64,000 bases of DNA from Pseudomonadales bacterium (GTDB lineage Bacteria > Pseudomonadota > Gammaproteobacteria > Pseudomonadales > Pseudohongiellaceae), in assembly GCA_024234395.1 (NCBI GenBank), contig JACKOH010000001.1:949001-1013000 (forward strand). Reading direction: 5' to 3'. Made by a program: the position numbers and the translations under genes. Shown here piece after piece: positions 25,901-35,841 of the stretch. Position 1 is the stretch's first letter. Every line of letters begins with the position of its first letter. The notes under the pieces were generated by a model. It was not told the DNA's origin and searched no databases. It worked only from the letters and a program-made list of their open reading frames with translations.

Positions 25901-26536
25901 CCACGCTCCTCAGGCTTGCTCTCTCTCGTTTCTATGGGTTTGGCTGGTTTCCTCGTCGACAAAATCCGGTTTGATTACAGCTTCCGTAGTGACCCTTTTC
26001 ATCGAGTCCTTGATCGGGTTTATACGCCGGTTGCCAAATCGGAATCAAGAGGAAAATATCCTGCCAGCCGGACAATCGCCGTAAACACAGCCATTTCAAG
26101 CCGGGCCCGGTTCCGGGATAATTGGTGGTGGTCTGCTGCAGCCGAGAAGCCATTCGCTGAAGGGAATTGGCATGCGGCGGACAGGGAATGGCAAGAGCTG
26201 GGAGTCTTGTTGACAAGGGCCTTTCACCAGCACCTAGGGGTGACATTTCTGCGGCGGGATGGAAGGGGGCCAGGTGCTCGGGGTCCCAGGTGAATGGCTT
26301 CGAGGTGGTAGGGTCCAGTTGCAAAGCGTTGAGGCGGAACGGTTCCAGATGCAAGGAGTTGAGGTGGAAGGGACCCAGGTAAAAGGTGCCGAGGTCAAAG
26401 GTGTCCAGGTGAAAGTTGTCGCGGTGAAAGGAGTCCCGCTAAAGGGAGTCAAGGTGAAAGAAGTCCAGGTGACCGGGTGAAAGAGTGAAAGGGCGCGAAA
26501 TGAAAGTGGTGAGGGTGACGGAGTGAGTACAAATCG
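25901..26536. other. 636-bp non-coding gap upstream of nagZ
   Basis: The first part (25901-26280) shows no convincing gene or RNA; the open frames across it lack start sites and family resemblance. The second part holds the 15-bp tandem array annotated at 26283-26477. The remaining about 60 bp carry a purine-rich lead-in (GTGAGGGTGACGGAGTGAG) that must contain the nagZ translation signal. Confidence 0.6.
26283..26477. repeat. Thirteen degenerate 15-bp tandem repeats
   Basis: Thirteen consecutive units of exactly 15 bp follow the plus-strand consensus GTCCAGGTGAAAGGN, with no indels; examples are 26403-26417 (GTCCAGGTGAAAGTT) and 26463-26477 (GTCCAGGTGACCGGG). Read on the minus strand in one frame, the units give a five-residue period (x-L-D/N/G-x-F/L: HLDTF, DLGTF, HLNSL, HLEPF), reminiscent of pentapeptide-repeat proteins. 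That frame has a TAG in the unit at 26433-26447 and no good start. The strict period with base divergence but no length change suggests past coding constraint; a plain minisatellite is the alternative. Confidence 0.8.
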
Positions 26537-27577
26537 ATGAACAATATACTGGGGCCCGGCGCACTGATGCTGGATGTACAAGGGTTGCAGTTGAGCGCCG
26601 AGGACCGCGAGCTGCTCAGTCATCCACGGGTTGGAGGTGTGATCCTGGGCCTGTACGGACGTAATTTCGCCTCCATCGGGCAGTTGCAGGACCTGGTGGC
26701 GGCTATCCGCGCCTGTCAGCCACATCTGTTAATAGCCGTCGATCAGGAAGGCGGGCGGGTACAGCGATTCCGACAGGAATTTACGCGTCTGCCGCCCATG
26801 CACCGGTTTGGTGAACTGTACCGGCGGGAGCCAAAGGTCGCGCTGTCCCTGGCGAATACCTGTGGCTGGCTGATGGCGGCGGAAGTGCTTGCCTGTGGCC
26901 TGGATTTCAGTTTCGCACCGGTACTGGACCTGTATCTGCAGGAAAGCCGCATCATCGCCGACCGGGCTTTTGCTGCCGAGCCTGACACGGTTGTTGCCCT
27001 TGCCACCGAGTTTATCGACGGTATGCATGCAGCCGGCATGAAGGCGACCGGCAAGCATTTTCCCGGTCATGGCAGTGTGGTGGAGGATTCCCACGTGGAA
27101 CTGCCGGTGGATGCCCGTGACCTGGAGCAGCTGCTGGCCACGGATCTGGTACCGTTTGCGCGTTGTGTGGATCACCTGGACGCGGTTATGCCCGGCCATG
27201 TGCTGTACCCGCAGGTCGATTCCCAGTGTGCGGCCATGTCGCGGGTCTGGCTGCAGGATATTCTGCGCCGGCAACTGGGCTTTGACGGGGTGGTTTTCAG
27301 TGATGATCTGACCATGCAGGCCGCCGGCTCGGCTGGCGATGTGCTGCAACGGGCGCGCCTGGCCATGGCCGCCGGCTGCGACATGATTCTGGTCTGCAAT
27401 GACCGCCCCCAGGCCCGGGTGGTGCTGGACTGGCTCGATGCCGACGACCTTCCCGGCAGCGACCGTCTGCCTGCCATGCGCGGAAAGCCGGAGCTCGACT
27501 GGGACACGCTGCATGCTGGCGACCGCTGGCAACTGGCCAGGGAGCAGATCTCAGCATTGGTAGGCTGCTGCGACTGA
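26537..27577 (+). CDS. nagZ: Beta-N-acetylhexosaminidase
   Basis: NagZ removes N-acetylglucosamine from anhydro-muropeptides in the cytoplasm during peptidoglycan recycling. The products can signal to AmpR where that regulator exists. The protein is 346 residues, a GH3 single-domain TIM barrel. The substrate loop KHFPGHGSVVEDSH carries the catalytic histidine. FSDDLTM (about residues 254-260) carries the nucleophilic aspartate. The N-terminus MNNILGPGALMLDVQGLQL matches the family. The neighbourhood with lexA/topA upstream and a phosphoribosyltransferase downstream is like that of Pseudomonas. Confidence 0.95.
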   Translation: MNNILGPGALMLDVQGLQLSAEDRELLSHPRVGGVILGLYGRNFASIGQLQDLVAAIRACQPHLLIAVDQEGGRVQRFRQEFTRLPPMHRFGELYRREPKVALSLANTCGWLMAAEVLACGLDFSFAPVLDLYLQESRIIADRAFAAEPDTVVALATEFIDGMHAAGMKATGKHFPGHGSVVEDSHVELPVDARDLEQLLATDLVPFARCVDHLDAVMPGHVLYPQVDSQCAAMSRVWLQDILRRQLGFDGVVFSDDLTMQAAGSAGDVLQRARLAMAAGCDMILVCNDRPQARVVLDWLDADDLPGSDRLPAMRGKPELDWDTLHAGDRWQLAREQISALVGCCD

Positions 27578-27781
27578 ACCTTCCAGGGTGCCAGCCCGGG
27601 CGGCGTCTTGACATGGGGAGACCGCTGTTTAACCATGCCGGTACCCTGGCTCTCAGGCATTTTTTCGGCATCTCCCACGCCACATCCGCAGCTTATTGTC
27701 AGGTTTTGAAGATTTTCACGGGGTTGCCTGAACGTCGTCGACAGCGCAGGGCAGCGGGTAATTTTGCAGAGGCTCCGTACT

Positions 27782-28924
27782 ATGGAAAACTGGCTGGAAG
27801 ACACCCTGGGCATCGCCAGCATTCAGGACCTGGGGTGGGGCTGGCGCATCCTGGTGATTGTCTTTCTGACGCTGCTGCTGCGTGCCCTGGCGCTGCGGAT
27901 TCTGACATCCCTGGGCAGGCAGTTCCGGCGTACCGAGAATGTCTGGGACGACGCCCTGTTCGAAGCAGCCCGCCCGGTGGTCAGCTGGTTTATCCTCATC
28001 ATGGGGCTGTGCCTGGCGGCGGATGTGGCTGATAACTTTGTCGATACGGCCCTGCTGACCTCGGAGCGTATCGATGCGGTCCGGCGGCTCTCGGTCATCG
28101 TGCTGATCATGTGCTTTGCCTGGCGCTTCATTCTCCTGGTGGAGGAGGCCAAGCTGCACGAGCTTCAGAGCGGGGAACCGGAACCCGGTAGACTGGACGC
28201 CACCACTCTTACCGCCCTGGCCAAGCTGCTGCGTCTGACCGTGGTAATCAGTGCGGTACTTATCGCACTGCCGACGCTGGGTATTGAAATCACCGCGTTA
28301 CTGGCCGCCGGCGGAGTGGGCGGCATCGCCATCGGGTTTGCCGCCCAGGACCTGTTGTCCAATTTTTTTGGCGGGCTGATGATCTACCTGGACCGGCCGT
28401 TTGCGATCGGCGACTGGATACGCTCACCGGATCGGGAGATCGAAGGCACGGTCGAGCAGATCGGCTGGCGCCTCACGGTAGTCAGAACCTTCGACAAGCG
28501 GCCCTTGTACGTGCCCAATTCCATGTTCACCAAGCTGGCCCTGGAAAATCCGTCACGTATGACCCATCGCAGGATCTACGAAACAGTCGGCATTCGTTAC
28601 CGGGACGCGGCCCTGATGGATGCCATAGTCGGCGATGTCAGAAGCCTGTTGCGTAATCATGCGGACATCGACCAGCGTGAGACAGTGCTGGTCAACTTCA
28701 ACCGGTATGCCGCCTCGTCGCTGGAGTTTTTTGTCTACTGCCACACCCGTACCACCAACTGGGTGAGGTACCATGAAGTGAAACAGCAGATCCTGCTGAG
28801 CATAATCCGCATCGTGCACTCCCATGGCGGTGATTTTGCCTTTCCCACCACCACTCTGGACGGGATTGATCCGCTACTGGAAAATACTCGCGAAACGGAA
28901 TTCAACGAGGAAAGTGACAAATGA
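27782..28924 (+). CDS. MscS-family mechanosensitive channel
   Basis: The 380-residue protein (ATG at 27782; an upstream in-frame TTG at 27764 is less likely) has four or five hydrophobic helices in its first half. The pore-lining Gly/Ala-rich helix GGVGGIAIGFAAQDLLSNFF is followed by GGLMIYLDRPFAIGDWI, the MscS signature. The beta-domain contains GTVEQIGWRLTVVRTFDKR and VPNSMF. Such channels release solutes during hypo-osmotic shock. It is longer at the N-terminus than E. coli MscS (286) and resembles YnaI/YbdG-type members. Its stop overlaps the next gene by 4 nt. Confidence 0.92.
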   Translation: MENWLEDTLGIASIQDLGWGWRILVIVFLTLLLRALALRILTSLGRQFRRTENVWDDALFEAARPVVSWFILIMGLCLAADVADNFVDTALLTSERIDAVRRLSVIVLIMCFAWRFILLVEEAKLHELQSGEPEPGRLDATTLTALAKLLRLTVVISAVLIALPTLGIEITALLAAGGVGGIAIGFAAQDLLSNFFGGLMIYLDRPFAIGDWIRSPDREIEGTVEQIGWRLTVVRTFDKRPLYVPNSMFTKLALENPSRMTHRRIYETVGIRYRDAALMDAIVGDVRSLLRNHADIDQRETVLVNFNRYAASSLEFFVYCHTRTTNWVRYHEVKQQILLSIIRIVHSHGGDFAFPTTTLDGIDPLLENTRETEFNEESDK

Positions 28925-29475
28925 CCCCGGAACAATTCGATGGTGTATGGCAGCGCTCCCGTTGCCTGTTCGATCAGGCTGCCGTCGAGGCGGCGCTGGA
29001 TCGAATGGCGGCTGCCGTCAGCACACAGCTGGCCGGAACCAATCCGATCCTGATGTGCGTCATGCACGGGGGACTGATTACAGCTGGCGCGCTGGCGCTC
29101 AGGCTACAGTTCCCACTCCAGATGGATTACCTGCATGCGACCCGCTACCGTGAACAGACCAGCGGTGCCGACCTGCAGTGGAAAGTCTCGCCTTCGCTGC
29201 CATTACAGGGCCGCGTGGTGGTGCTGGTGGATGATATTCTCGATGAGGGCGAAACCCTGGCCAGGGTCCGGGAGTTCTGTCTGCAGCAGGGCAGTGCGCA
29301 GGTCTACACGGCAGTGCTGATTGACAAGAAACACGAGCGAAAAATTCCCGGTTGCCAGGCCGACTTCGTGGGACTCGAGGCGGAGGACTTTTACCTGTTC
29401 GGTTACGGCATGGATTACCGGGGGTATTTGCGCAATGCCGCCGGCATCTTCGCTATCGACGATGCGGATTACTGA
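28921..29475 (+). CDS. hpt: Hypoxanthine-guanine phosphoribosyltransferase
   Basis: This purine-salvage enzyme converts hypoxanthine or guanine plus PRPP to IMP or GMP. The 184-residue type I phosphoribosyltransferase has the PRPP-binding loop VVVLVDDILDEGETL (about residues 99-113), an early MHGGLITAGALA flexible region, and a closing YGMDYRGYLRN. The start ATG overlaps the channel stop (ATGA), suggesting coupled translation. Orthologues of this divergent HPRT type sit near nagZ in Pseudomonas. Exact purine preference cannot be read from the sequence. Confidence 0.88.
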   Translation: MTPEQFDGVWQRSRCLFDQAAVEAALDRMAAAVSTQLAGTNPILMCVMHGGLITAGALALRLQFPLQMDYLHATRYREQTSGADLQWKVSPSLPLQGRVVVLVDDILDEGETLARVREFCLQQGSAQVYTAVLIDKKHERKIPGCQADFVGLEAEDFYLFGYGMDYRGYLRNAAGIFAIDDADY

Positions 29476-29568
29476 ACTGCACAGTCGCTGTCTCCGTCAT
29501 CGTTGACGGGTGGGTTAAGCGTTTCTCCCTGTCAGGCAGAGCAATGCAAGGTTAGTTGTGACTGCCGC

Positions 29569-32500
29569 TCAGTCAGCCGGTATTTCCACCAGCCTGGGAA
29601 TGGCAGTTAGCAGCAGCGCTGTCTTCACCGGCCGCGATTCCATGGCATTGAACAGGCGACGGTAGTTGTCCAGCTGCGGGCGATGCTGACTGATCTGGCG
29701 GGCGATAAACGCCTCCTCACTGCTGCCGGGGTCCGGCACCGCACTCTTATAATCCACGATCCAGCGGACATTGTCCGGGTCAACGAAGGTGCGGTCGATC
29801 AGGTAATGGAACAGTGTACCCTCCACGTTACGGGAGACCGGTAGTTCAGCGGCGCTTTCCGCCAGCCCGGGATTGAACAGCCAGGCGGTTTCCCGATGCT
29901 CGATACAGCCCCGGACCGAGGCTTCGATATGCCCGACAGCGGCATCCAGATCCGCTTTTTCCCCGATCAGACTGTCGAGCCGCTGGCGCCAGTAGCGGCG
30001 CATACCGGGTAAGAATTGATCGTTCCGGAACAGGTCGGGTTCCTGAACCACGTTTTCCAGAGCCTGGTGGATCAGGATACCAATGGTGGCTTCCGGTTCC
30101 TGGTCAGGGGAGTTTTCCGGTAGCTGAGCCGGCTCGGGGTCCAGCCCTGCAGGTTGCGTACCCTCCAACAGGGCCAGAGTCCGTGCATCGACCCGCAGCG
30201 GCTTGACGAAGCGTCGGATCGGCGTGGTGTCCGCCGCCCCCACTGCTATCCGGGCTGGCTGCCGGTCTGGTGACTGATCGGTCAGTAATTTTTCGACCGG
30301 GATGGGGCTGCAGGCGCTGGGGTCACTTTCCTGCAGCTGCGTCCAGATATAGCTCAGCAGACTGCCACCGGGCGGCTCCGCCTCTCCGGTCCTGGACAGG
30401 CTCAGGGTGGCGCTCAAATGGGCGGACTTGCGGGCCCGGGTGACGGCAATATAAAGCAGCCGTACCTGTTCGTAACGGGCTTTGCGGGACTGCTCGTAAC
30501 GGATTAAGCGATACAGGGGGTCGTCGTCACGGCCGGTGGCGGACAGGGCTGCCATGAAAAGCCGTGCTTCACCCGCCTGGTTGATGCGCTCATGCCACTG
30601 TAGAAGCGGTTTGTCATCTGCCTTCGCGCCTGCCGCGAGGCAGGGGAGTATGACGTGGTCGAACTCCAGACCCTTGGCCTTGTGCATGGTCAGAATCTGC
30701 ACCCCGCCGGTGGCGCTGGCGGGATTCACTGCCGGCAGAAAGGCATTGGCCACCTGATCGTCAAAATCCTGGATATCGCGCAGACTGCCCCCTGTCTCAT
30801 GCTGCTCCAACAGGGTCAGATAATGGGCCACGCTGGCCTGTTCGATGACGCTGCCGGTCAGCGCAGCCCCTCCCAGCATGGTCCACAGCGCTTCCACGAT
30901 GGCCCGTAATCCGGTCCGGAACCGGTGGCGCAGACCGAATGCCATGATCAATACAAAATGTTCCAGGCGCTCTCTGCCATCCGCTGACAACCCATCAATT
31001 TGGCGATAATTTTCCAGCGTCGACCAGATGCTGGCGTCCTGCCAGGTGGCGATAGCGTGGAGATCGGCCAGCGACAGGCCGCACCAGGGGGCGCGCAGAA
31101 TGGCCAGCCAGGCAATCCGGTCGCCCAGGTTGAGCAGGGCGCGGGTCAGGCTCTGCAGGTCGTCGATGACCGGCAGGCTGGCCATGCGGTCGATGTCGGT
31201 GGCCTGCCAGTGAATTCCCGCAGCACGCAGGGCCGGTATCAGCTCGCTCAGCTGTGAGCGGCTCCTGACCAGAATCGCAATAGACGCGTCTGGATCGCGG
31301 GACTGCAGGTCCAGGATCCGGGCCGCGACGCGCTGTGCCTCACACTGTCGGGCGTCGCTTTTCCGTTCTGCTTCGTGACTGATCAGTTCGACAGAGATAC
31401 CGGCACCGACCAGTGGTGCCTTGCTGGCCACCGAGGCGGAATAGGGGACCGCCCCCCGTGACGGATCGGAGCGGTCCGGGAAGGCGCTGCTGAAAATCCG
31501 GTTCACCCAGTCCACCACCCGTGCCTGGGAACGGAAATTACTGGTCAGGGTCAGCGGGGTAAGGGCTATGTCGCCCAGGCCGCCGGCCCGGACGTTCAGG
31601 TAGATGCCCACGTTGGCGTTGCGAAAGCCATATACCGATTGCATGGCATCGCCGACCAGAAACAGGGTTCTGCCATCCGCCGGTTCCCAGCCGGCGGTCA
31701 GTCTGCTGAGCAGGTCGGTCTGCAGCCTCGAAGTGTCCTGGAATTCGTCTACCAGGATATGCCGCAGGCGGTGATCCAGGGCCAGTGCCAGATCGGTCGG
31801 CTCATCATCCGGCCCCAGGGCGCTGAAGGCCGCCGCGGCCACCTGGGCGTGGTCGACCTGGCGATAGTGTTGAAAAGCCAGCAGCAATTCGGAACTGAGC
31901 CGTGCCAGGATTCTTGCCAGTGCGGTCAAAAACTCCCATTGCCGGTCCTCCAGGGCCGGATCCGGTAGCAGTCGCAGGTAGGCAACGTCCTCCAGCAGGT
32001 CTTCCTGTTCCCGCAGCCGGTTGAGCACGGCAGCCCATGTTGCTTTGCGCTCCCTGCAGACGGCGGTCATTCCCTTGTCCCCTTTGATTTCAGCAGGGAA
32101 ACCTTCCCGGGCCGTGATCCGAGCCCGCCAGCCTGGTGGTCCGCTCTGGGTCAGCAACAGGAACTCAAGTAACCGCCAGTACTCAAGTGACGAGGCCCGG
32201 CAGTCCGGCAATCCGCTGAGTGGCTGGAATCCGGCCGGGTAGCGGGGATGGTCGATGGGTAGATTGCCGGCGGCGAAATTGACCAGTTCCACCAGTTCGC
32301 TTTGCTGAGGCAGTAAGCGGCTGCGTAACCCGGCCAGCGATTCGTCGATAAGTTCCTCAAGGGCCGCCTCCAGATAGTCCCGGTCGATCCTCTGTCCCGA
32401 GTGCAGGCCCATTACATAGCTGAGCCATTGATCGCGGCTGCCAAGCAGCACAAACAGCAGTCGTTCCACCCGGCCGACATCGTTATCCAGGTGGGTCAGC

Positions 32501-33024
32501 AGGCGGACGATATCCGCTGCCAGGTCCGATTCGCTGTTCAACAGGCTCAGGGTGTTGCGTACCGCCTCGGAAAAACAGCGGGTAACATCATCGCTGAGGT
32601 TCGGGACTCCGCCGACCTGGGATAACAGGGGAATACGGGTGGCCAGATTCAGGCAGAAACTGTCGATGGTCTGGATTCTGAGCCGGGCCGGATTGTTCAG
32701 TAGTTGCCAGTTCCGTTGCCGGTCACGATCCAGTACTGCACGGGCAGTCTGGTAGCGGCGCTGGCGCAGTTCGTCCTGGTCAGTCGGAGGCTCCCCGGCA
32801 GCGCTGCGCAGGGCCGCGATGATGCGATCCTTCATTTCCGAAGCGGCCTTGCGGGTAAAAGTGATTGCCAGCACTTCCTCCGGCTCCTCACAGGTGCCAA
32901 GCAGGCCAAGGTAGCGCAGGCTCAGCAATTCGGTCTTGCCCGATCCGGCAGGCGCCTGAACGATAAAGGAGTGGCGCACATCCAGCGCCTGCTGGCGGGC
33001 CTCATGATCCGGTAAGGTGTTCAT
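29569..33024 (-). CDS. UvrD/RecB-type helicase-nuclease (AddA-like)
   Basis: A large 1151-residue SF1A helicase. Walker A is QAPAGSGKTEL (residues about 24-33), motif Ia is ITFTRKAASEMK, and Walker B is ILVDEFQDTS. Motif III is FLVGDAMQSVYGFRNAN and motif V is LTMHKAKGLEFDHV. A C-terminal PD-(D/E)XK nuclease is present (RWIVDYKSAV). It overlaps the upstream nuclease gene by 4 nt, so the two form a complex or pathway. The pair probably resects double-strand breaks in place of or beside RecBCD. The partner resembles the proteobacterial 'probable DNA repair protein' family more than classical AddB, so I give no gene symbol. Confidence 0.88.
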   Translation of the reverse strand: MNTLPDHEARQQALDVRHSFIVQAPAGSGKTELLSLRYLGLLGTCEEPEEVLAITFTRKAASEMKDRIIAALRSAAGEPPTDQDELRQRRYQTARAVLDRDRQRNWQLLNNPARLRIQTIDSFCLNLATRIPLLSQVGGVPNLSDDVTRCFSEAVRNTLSLLNSESDLAADIVRLLTHLDNDVGRVERLLFVLLGSRDQWLSYVMGLHSGQRIDRDYLEAALEELIDESLAGLRSRLLPQQSELVELVNFAAGNLPIDHPRYPAGFQPLSGLPDCRASSLEYWRLLEFLLLTQSGPPGWRARITAREGFPAEIKGDKGMTAVCRERKATWAAVLNRLREQEDLLEDVAYLRLLPDPALEDRQWEFLTALARILARLSSELLLAFQHYRQVDHAQVAAAAFSALGPDDEPTDLALALDHRLRHILVDEFQDTSRLQTDLLSRLTAGWEPADGRTLFLVGDAMQSVYGFRNANVGIYLNVRAGGLGDIALTPLTLTSNFRSQARVVDWVNRIFSSAFPDRSDPSRGAVPYSASVASKAPLVGAGISVELISHEAERKSDARQCEAQRVAARILDLQSRDPDASIAILVRSRSQLSELIPALRAAGIHWQATDIDRMASLPVIDDLQSLTRALLNLGDRIAWLAILRAPWCGLSLADLHAIATWQDASIWSTLENYRQIDGLSADGRERLEHFVLIMAFGLRHRFRTGLRAIVEALWTMLGGAALTGSVIEQASVAHYLTLLEQHETGGSLRDIQDFDDQVANAFLPAVNPASATGGVQILTMHKAKGLEFDHVILPCLAAGAKADDKPLLQWHERINQAGEARLFMAALSATGRDDDPLYRLIRYEQSRKARYEQVRLLYIAVTRARKSAHLSATLSLSRTGEAEPPGGSLLSYIWTQLQESDPSACSPIPVEKLLTDQSPDRQPARIAVGAADTTPIRRFVKPLRVDARTLALLEGTQPAGLDPEPAQLPENSPDQEPEATIGILIHQALENVVQEPDLFRNDQFLPGMRRYWRQRLDSLIGEKADLDAAVGHIEASVRGCIEHRETAWLFNPGLAESAAELPVSRNVEGTLFHYLIDRTFVDPDNVRWIVDYKSAVPDPGSSEEAFIARQISQHRPQLDNYRRLFNAMESRPVKTALLLTAIPRLVEIPAD

Positions 33025-35789
33025 TCCCGGCCCTCGTCTGCGCTGAGCTCCTGCAGCGGTTCCAGTTCATGAATCCGGCACAGCGGTTGCAGTCGGCAAT
33101 AGCGACAGGTGTTGGTTCCGTGGGCCGGATCGACGCGGATTACGCCGTCAATAAACTCATCGGCGAACTGTTCGAGACGTCGCGTCCAGTCCGCGGTCAG
33201 CGACTCCCAGTCCTGCTGAAAATCCTTCAGTTCCTGAACCGGTTTCAGGTCGGAGTGAAACCCGTCCGTGGCGCTGAGGCCGGCGTAGCCGGTATTCGCC
33301 ACGTGCAGCCGGGCAATCACCACTGCTTCGACGGTCTCGTCCAGTTCGATGCTCGCCGCTGCCTGGTAGACGGGCAATTGCAGACTCTCCGGGCGCGGCT
33401 CCAGAAGGCTGGCAGGGCGGGGGGTAGTCCTGCCGGTCTTGTAGTCGATAACCGCCAGTGTGCCGTCGGCAAGGCGGTCGACGCGATCGATCTTCAGGGC
33501 GATCTGCAGATCCCGGTAATGCCAGGTGACCTCCTGTTCGGTAGCGATCACCTGAAAATCCCCACGCTGCTTTTCCAGTTCTAGATAGCCGGTCAACAGA
33601 GCGCCGAGGCGGTCCCTTTCGATAGCGCTGAAACGCGGTGTCATCAGCTCCGGAAAACGCCGGCTCAGAAACTCCAGTGCCTGCCCGACGCAGTGTCCGA
33701 CCAGTCCGTCGCGGTCAGTTGCTGATATCGCCCGCAGCTGAGCAAGGCTTTGCAGTTGCGAGAACAGCTGTTCAAGGGCGATATGCAAGGCAGTGCCGCG
33801 CGCCCGGGCATTGAGACCGCTGTCGAACGTTTCCAGTGGCCGCGCCCTGAGACGATGACTGGCAAAGGCCCGGAATGGACAACTTGACTGATCGCTCAAT
33901 AATGCCTGGCCGCCACCGGGTTGTTCGCCCGCCGACAGAGGTAACCCGGGTTCGCTGGGAGCGGTCCCGATGGGGCGACCGGCAAGGGATAAGGCCATGC
34001 GGTTAAGAAAGGAGTGGGTGACAGCAGTGATCGGCGCTGCAGCGAAACTGTCCAGCAGGCTGCTGGCGCGAAATTGTTCATCGCCGTCCCGGGTGTGAAA
34101 ACTGCCATGCAGCTCACCCGCCACCGAGCGTGCCAGAATGTCGAATGCCTGGCGCGCATACTCCAGTTGAATCCGGGCGTGACTGCCGGGTATCCGGGCC
34201 TGTTGCTGGGCGCTGTGCAACAGAAACGGTGACGGTTGCGGGGCAGGTGGCTGGACCTGGTCGCTGAAATTGAGGCACCAGGCATGGTCGAATTCCAGGC
34301 CTGCAGCGTCATTCAGGCCGACAAGAGATACCTGGCACTTGGGATCGTAATGAATCCGCAGGCGGGTAACCTGGCACAGAGCGCGGAACCGTGACAGGGC
34401 TCTGCCACGATCCATAGGGCCCAGCAGGGCGCTCATCGCGGCAAATTCCGCGAGCGTGCGCTGCCATTGTTTCAGCAGATCCTGCTGTTGCCGGTCTTCC
34501 ACGGCTGCGGTACCGGGCCAGCCCAGGGTTTCAAGTTGCCGGTTGAAAAAGTCCGCCCACTCAGCGGCACTCCGGGGGCGCCGGTTCGCGCGAATCTGGT
34601 TGCCCAGCTGCAGCAGGGCGGCGCTCAGCCGTGGGCAGTGATAGGGCCGGTGTTCCCTGCTCATAATCCGCAGCAACTGGCTCAACGAGCAGTTGCTGCT
34701 GAGGTTGTCGCGCAGCTGTGTCTCCAGATGAATGCGCGCTTCCCGTTCCTCTTCCCAGGCCACCAGGCCGGGTGACTGAAGCAGGCGACAGACATCCGCA
34801 CTGTCCAGTTCGCCGTCATCGAGATTGAGAATCAGCAAGGCTTCACTGATCAATCCGCAGTCGCTGATCGCAGTTTCTCCGTTACTGCGTTTGAAGGGTG
34901 CAGGGGCCGAAGCCGGGTCAAGCAGTGAAAAGGGCTGAAAAACATCGCGAAAGATGCGTTCCAGGGTCCGCAACTGGTCGTGGTTGCCATCGAACACAAT
35001 GCCGATCTGTTGCTCCGGGTGAGCCCCTGCCAGTCGGGCGGCCCAGTCGGCGCAGGCCTGGCACTCGTTCTCAAAGTTGTCAAAGCAATGTATTAGACCG
35101 GAAAGTATAAAACCAGTGGCCGGTCTGGCGGTTTCAATGACCTGGTTGTGCTGACCCCGTGACAGCAAGTTAAACAGCCGTGCATACAAGGGTGGAGGCT
35201 GGTAAAAATTCACCAGAATGATCCGCTCCGGCGGGCTGACGCTGGCTGATTCCAGAGCCCGGAGCAGAATCCCGGTGGCATCGGCGAGACTGACGACCTG
35301 CCTGCTGCGGCACATTTCCAGAAACTGCCGGGCCCAGTCCCGAAACTGATTCAGTTCCGGGACTCCCGCCGCCGGTGGCAGTGTCACAGCGGTCGCGTCA
35401 GAGATTTCACCGTCGTGCCTGTCGAGCCAGAGCCGGAACAGGCGATAGGCACGTTGCGCGGAGGCGGCCGCCTCGCCGGTATTGAGCAGCGGATTGTCCT
35501 GTTGTGACTGTTCGATTATCTCCAGCCACAGAAAAGTCTCCTCGTTGCTGCCCAGCAGCCGCTGTCCGGCAAAAGGGTCCCGGCCCCGGCTGCCGAGACG
35601 CTGCCAAAAATCGGCAATCCAGATATCGATGGCATTGACGTCCGGGGTAACCCAACAGTTGTCGGGCTGGTGTTTTCCGTAGCCGGACAGCACCGCATCA
35701 CGAATCCGCTGATTGGGCACTAGCACACAGTATCCCTGTTCCAGATAGGGGATCAGGCTGGCGATTCCGGTTTCCTGCGCTGTCGACAT
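33021..35789 (-). CDS. PD-(D/E)XK nuclease protein (AddB-like)
   Basis: The 922-residue protein has an inactivated helicase-like N-terminal two-thirds and a C-terminal nuclease. The catalytic core is TLAVIDYKTGRT, preceded by RGTALHIALEQLF. Four cysteines consistent with an iron-sulfur staple flank it: one in SSCPFRAFASHRL, and three in TCRYCRLQPLC near the end. This matches the TIGR03623-type 'probable DNA repair protein' family, an AddB relative found next to AddA/RecB-like helicases. It is first in the two-gene unit; mnmH lies 52 nt upstream on the same strand. Confidence 0.87.
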   Translation of the reverse strand: MSTAQETGIASLIPYLEQGYCVLVPNQRIRDAVLSGYGKHQPDNCWVTPDVNAIDIWIADFWQRLGSRGRDPFAGQRLLGSNEETFLWLEIIEQSQQDNPLLNTGEAAASAQRAYRLFRLWLDRHDGEISDATAVTLPPAAGVPELNQFRDWARQFLEMCRSRQVVSLADATGILLRALESASVSPPERIILVNFYQPPPLYARLFNLLSRGQHNQVIETARPATGFILSGLIHCFDNFENECQACADWAARLAGAHPEQQIGIVFDGNHDQLRTLERIFRDVFQPFSLLDPASAPAPFKRSNGETAISDCGLISEALLILNLDDGELDSADVCRLLQSPGLVAWEEEREARIHLETQLRDNLSSNCSLSQLLRIMSREHRPYHCPRLSAALLQLGNQIRANRRPRSAAEWADFFNRQLETLGWPGTAAVEDRQQQDLLKQWQRTLAEFAAMSALLGPMDRGRALSRFRALCQVTRLRIHYDPKCQVSLVGLNDAAGLEFDHAWCLNFSDQVQPPAPQPSPFLLHSAQQQARIPGSHARIQLEYARQAFDILARSVAGELHGSFHTRDGDEQFRASSLLDSFAAAPITAVTHSFLNRMALSLAGRPIGTAPSEPGLPLSAGEQPGGGQALLSDQSSCPFRAFASHRLRARPLETFDSGLNARARGTALHIALEQLFSQLQSLAQLRAISATDRDGLVGHCVGQALEFLSRRFPELMTPRFSAIERDRLGALLTGYLELEKQRGDFQVIATEQEVTWHYRDLQIALKIDRVDRLADGTLAVIDYKTGRTTPRPASLLEPRPESLQLPVYQAAASIELDETVEAVVIARLHVANTGYAGLSATDGFHSDLKPVQELKDFQQDWESLTADWTRRLEQFADEFIDGVIRVDPAHGTNTCRYCRLQPLCRIHELEPLQELSADEGRE

Positions 35790-35841
35790 CAGTCCTTTCT
35801 GGTTCCTTCAGCCTGGTCTGGCTGTTCCGGTTCAGTCCGAT

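Noticed and set aside
26234..26725. Minus-strand Thr/Pro-rich frame across the 15-bp repeats
   Set aside because: It runs into nagZ on the opposite strand and the repeat period explains its apparent regularity.
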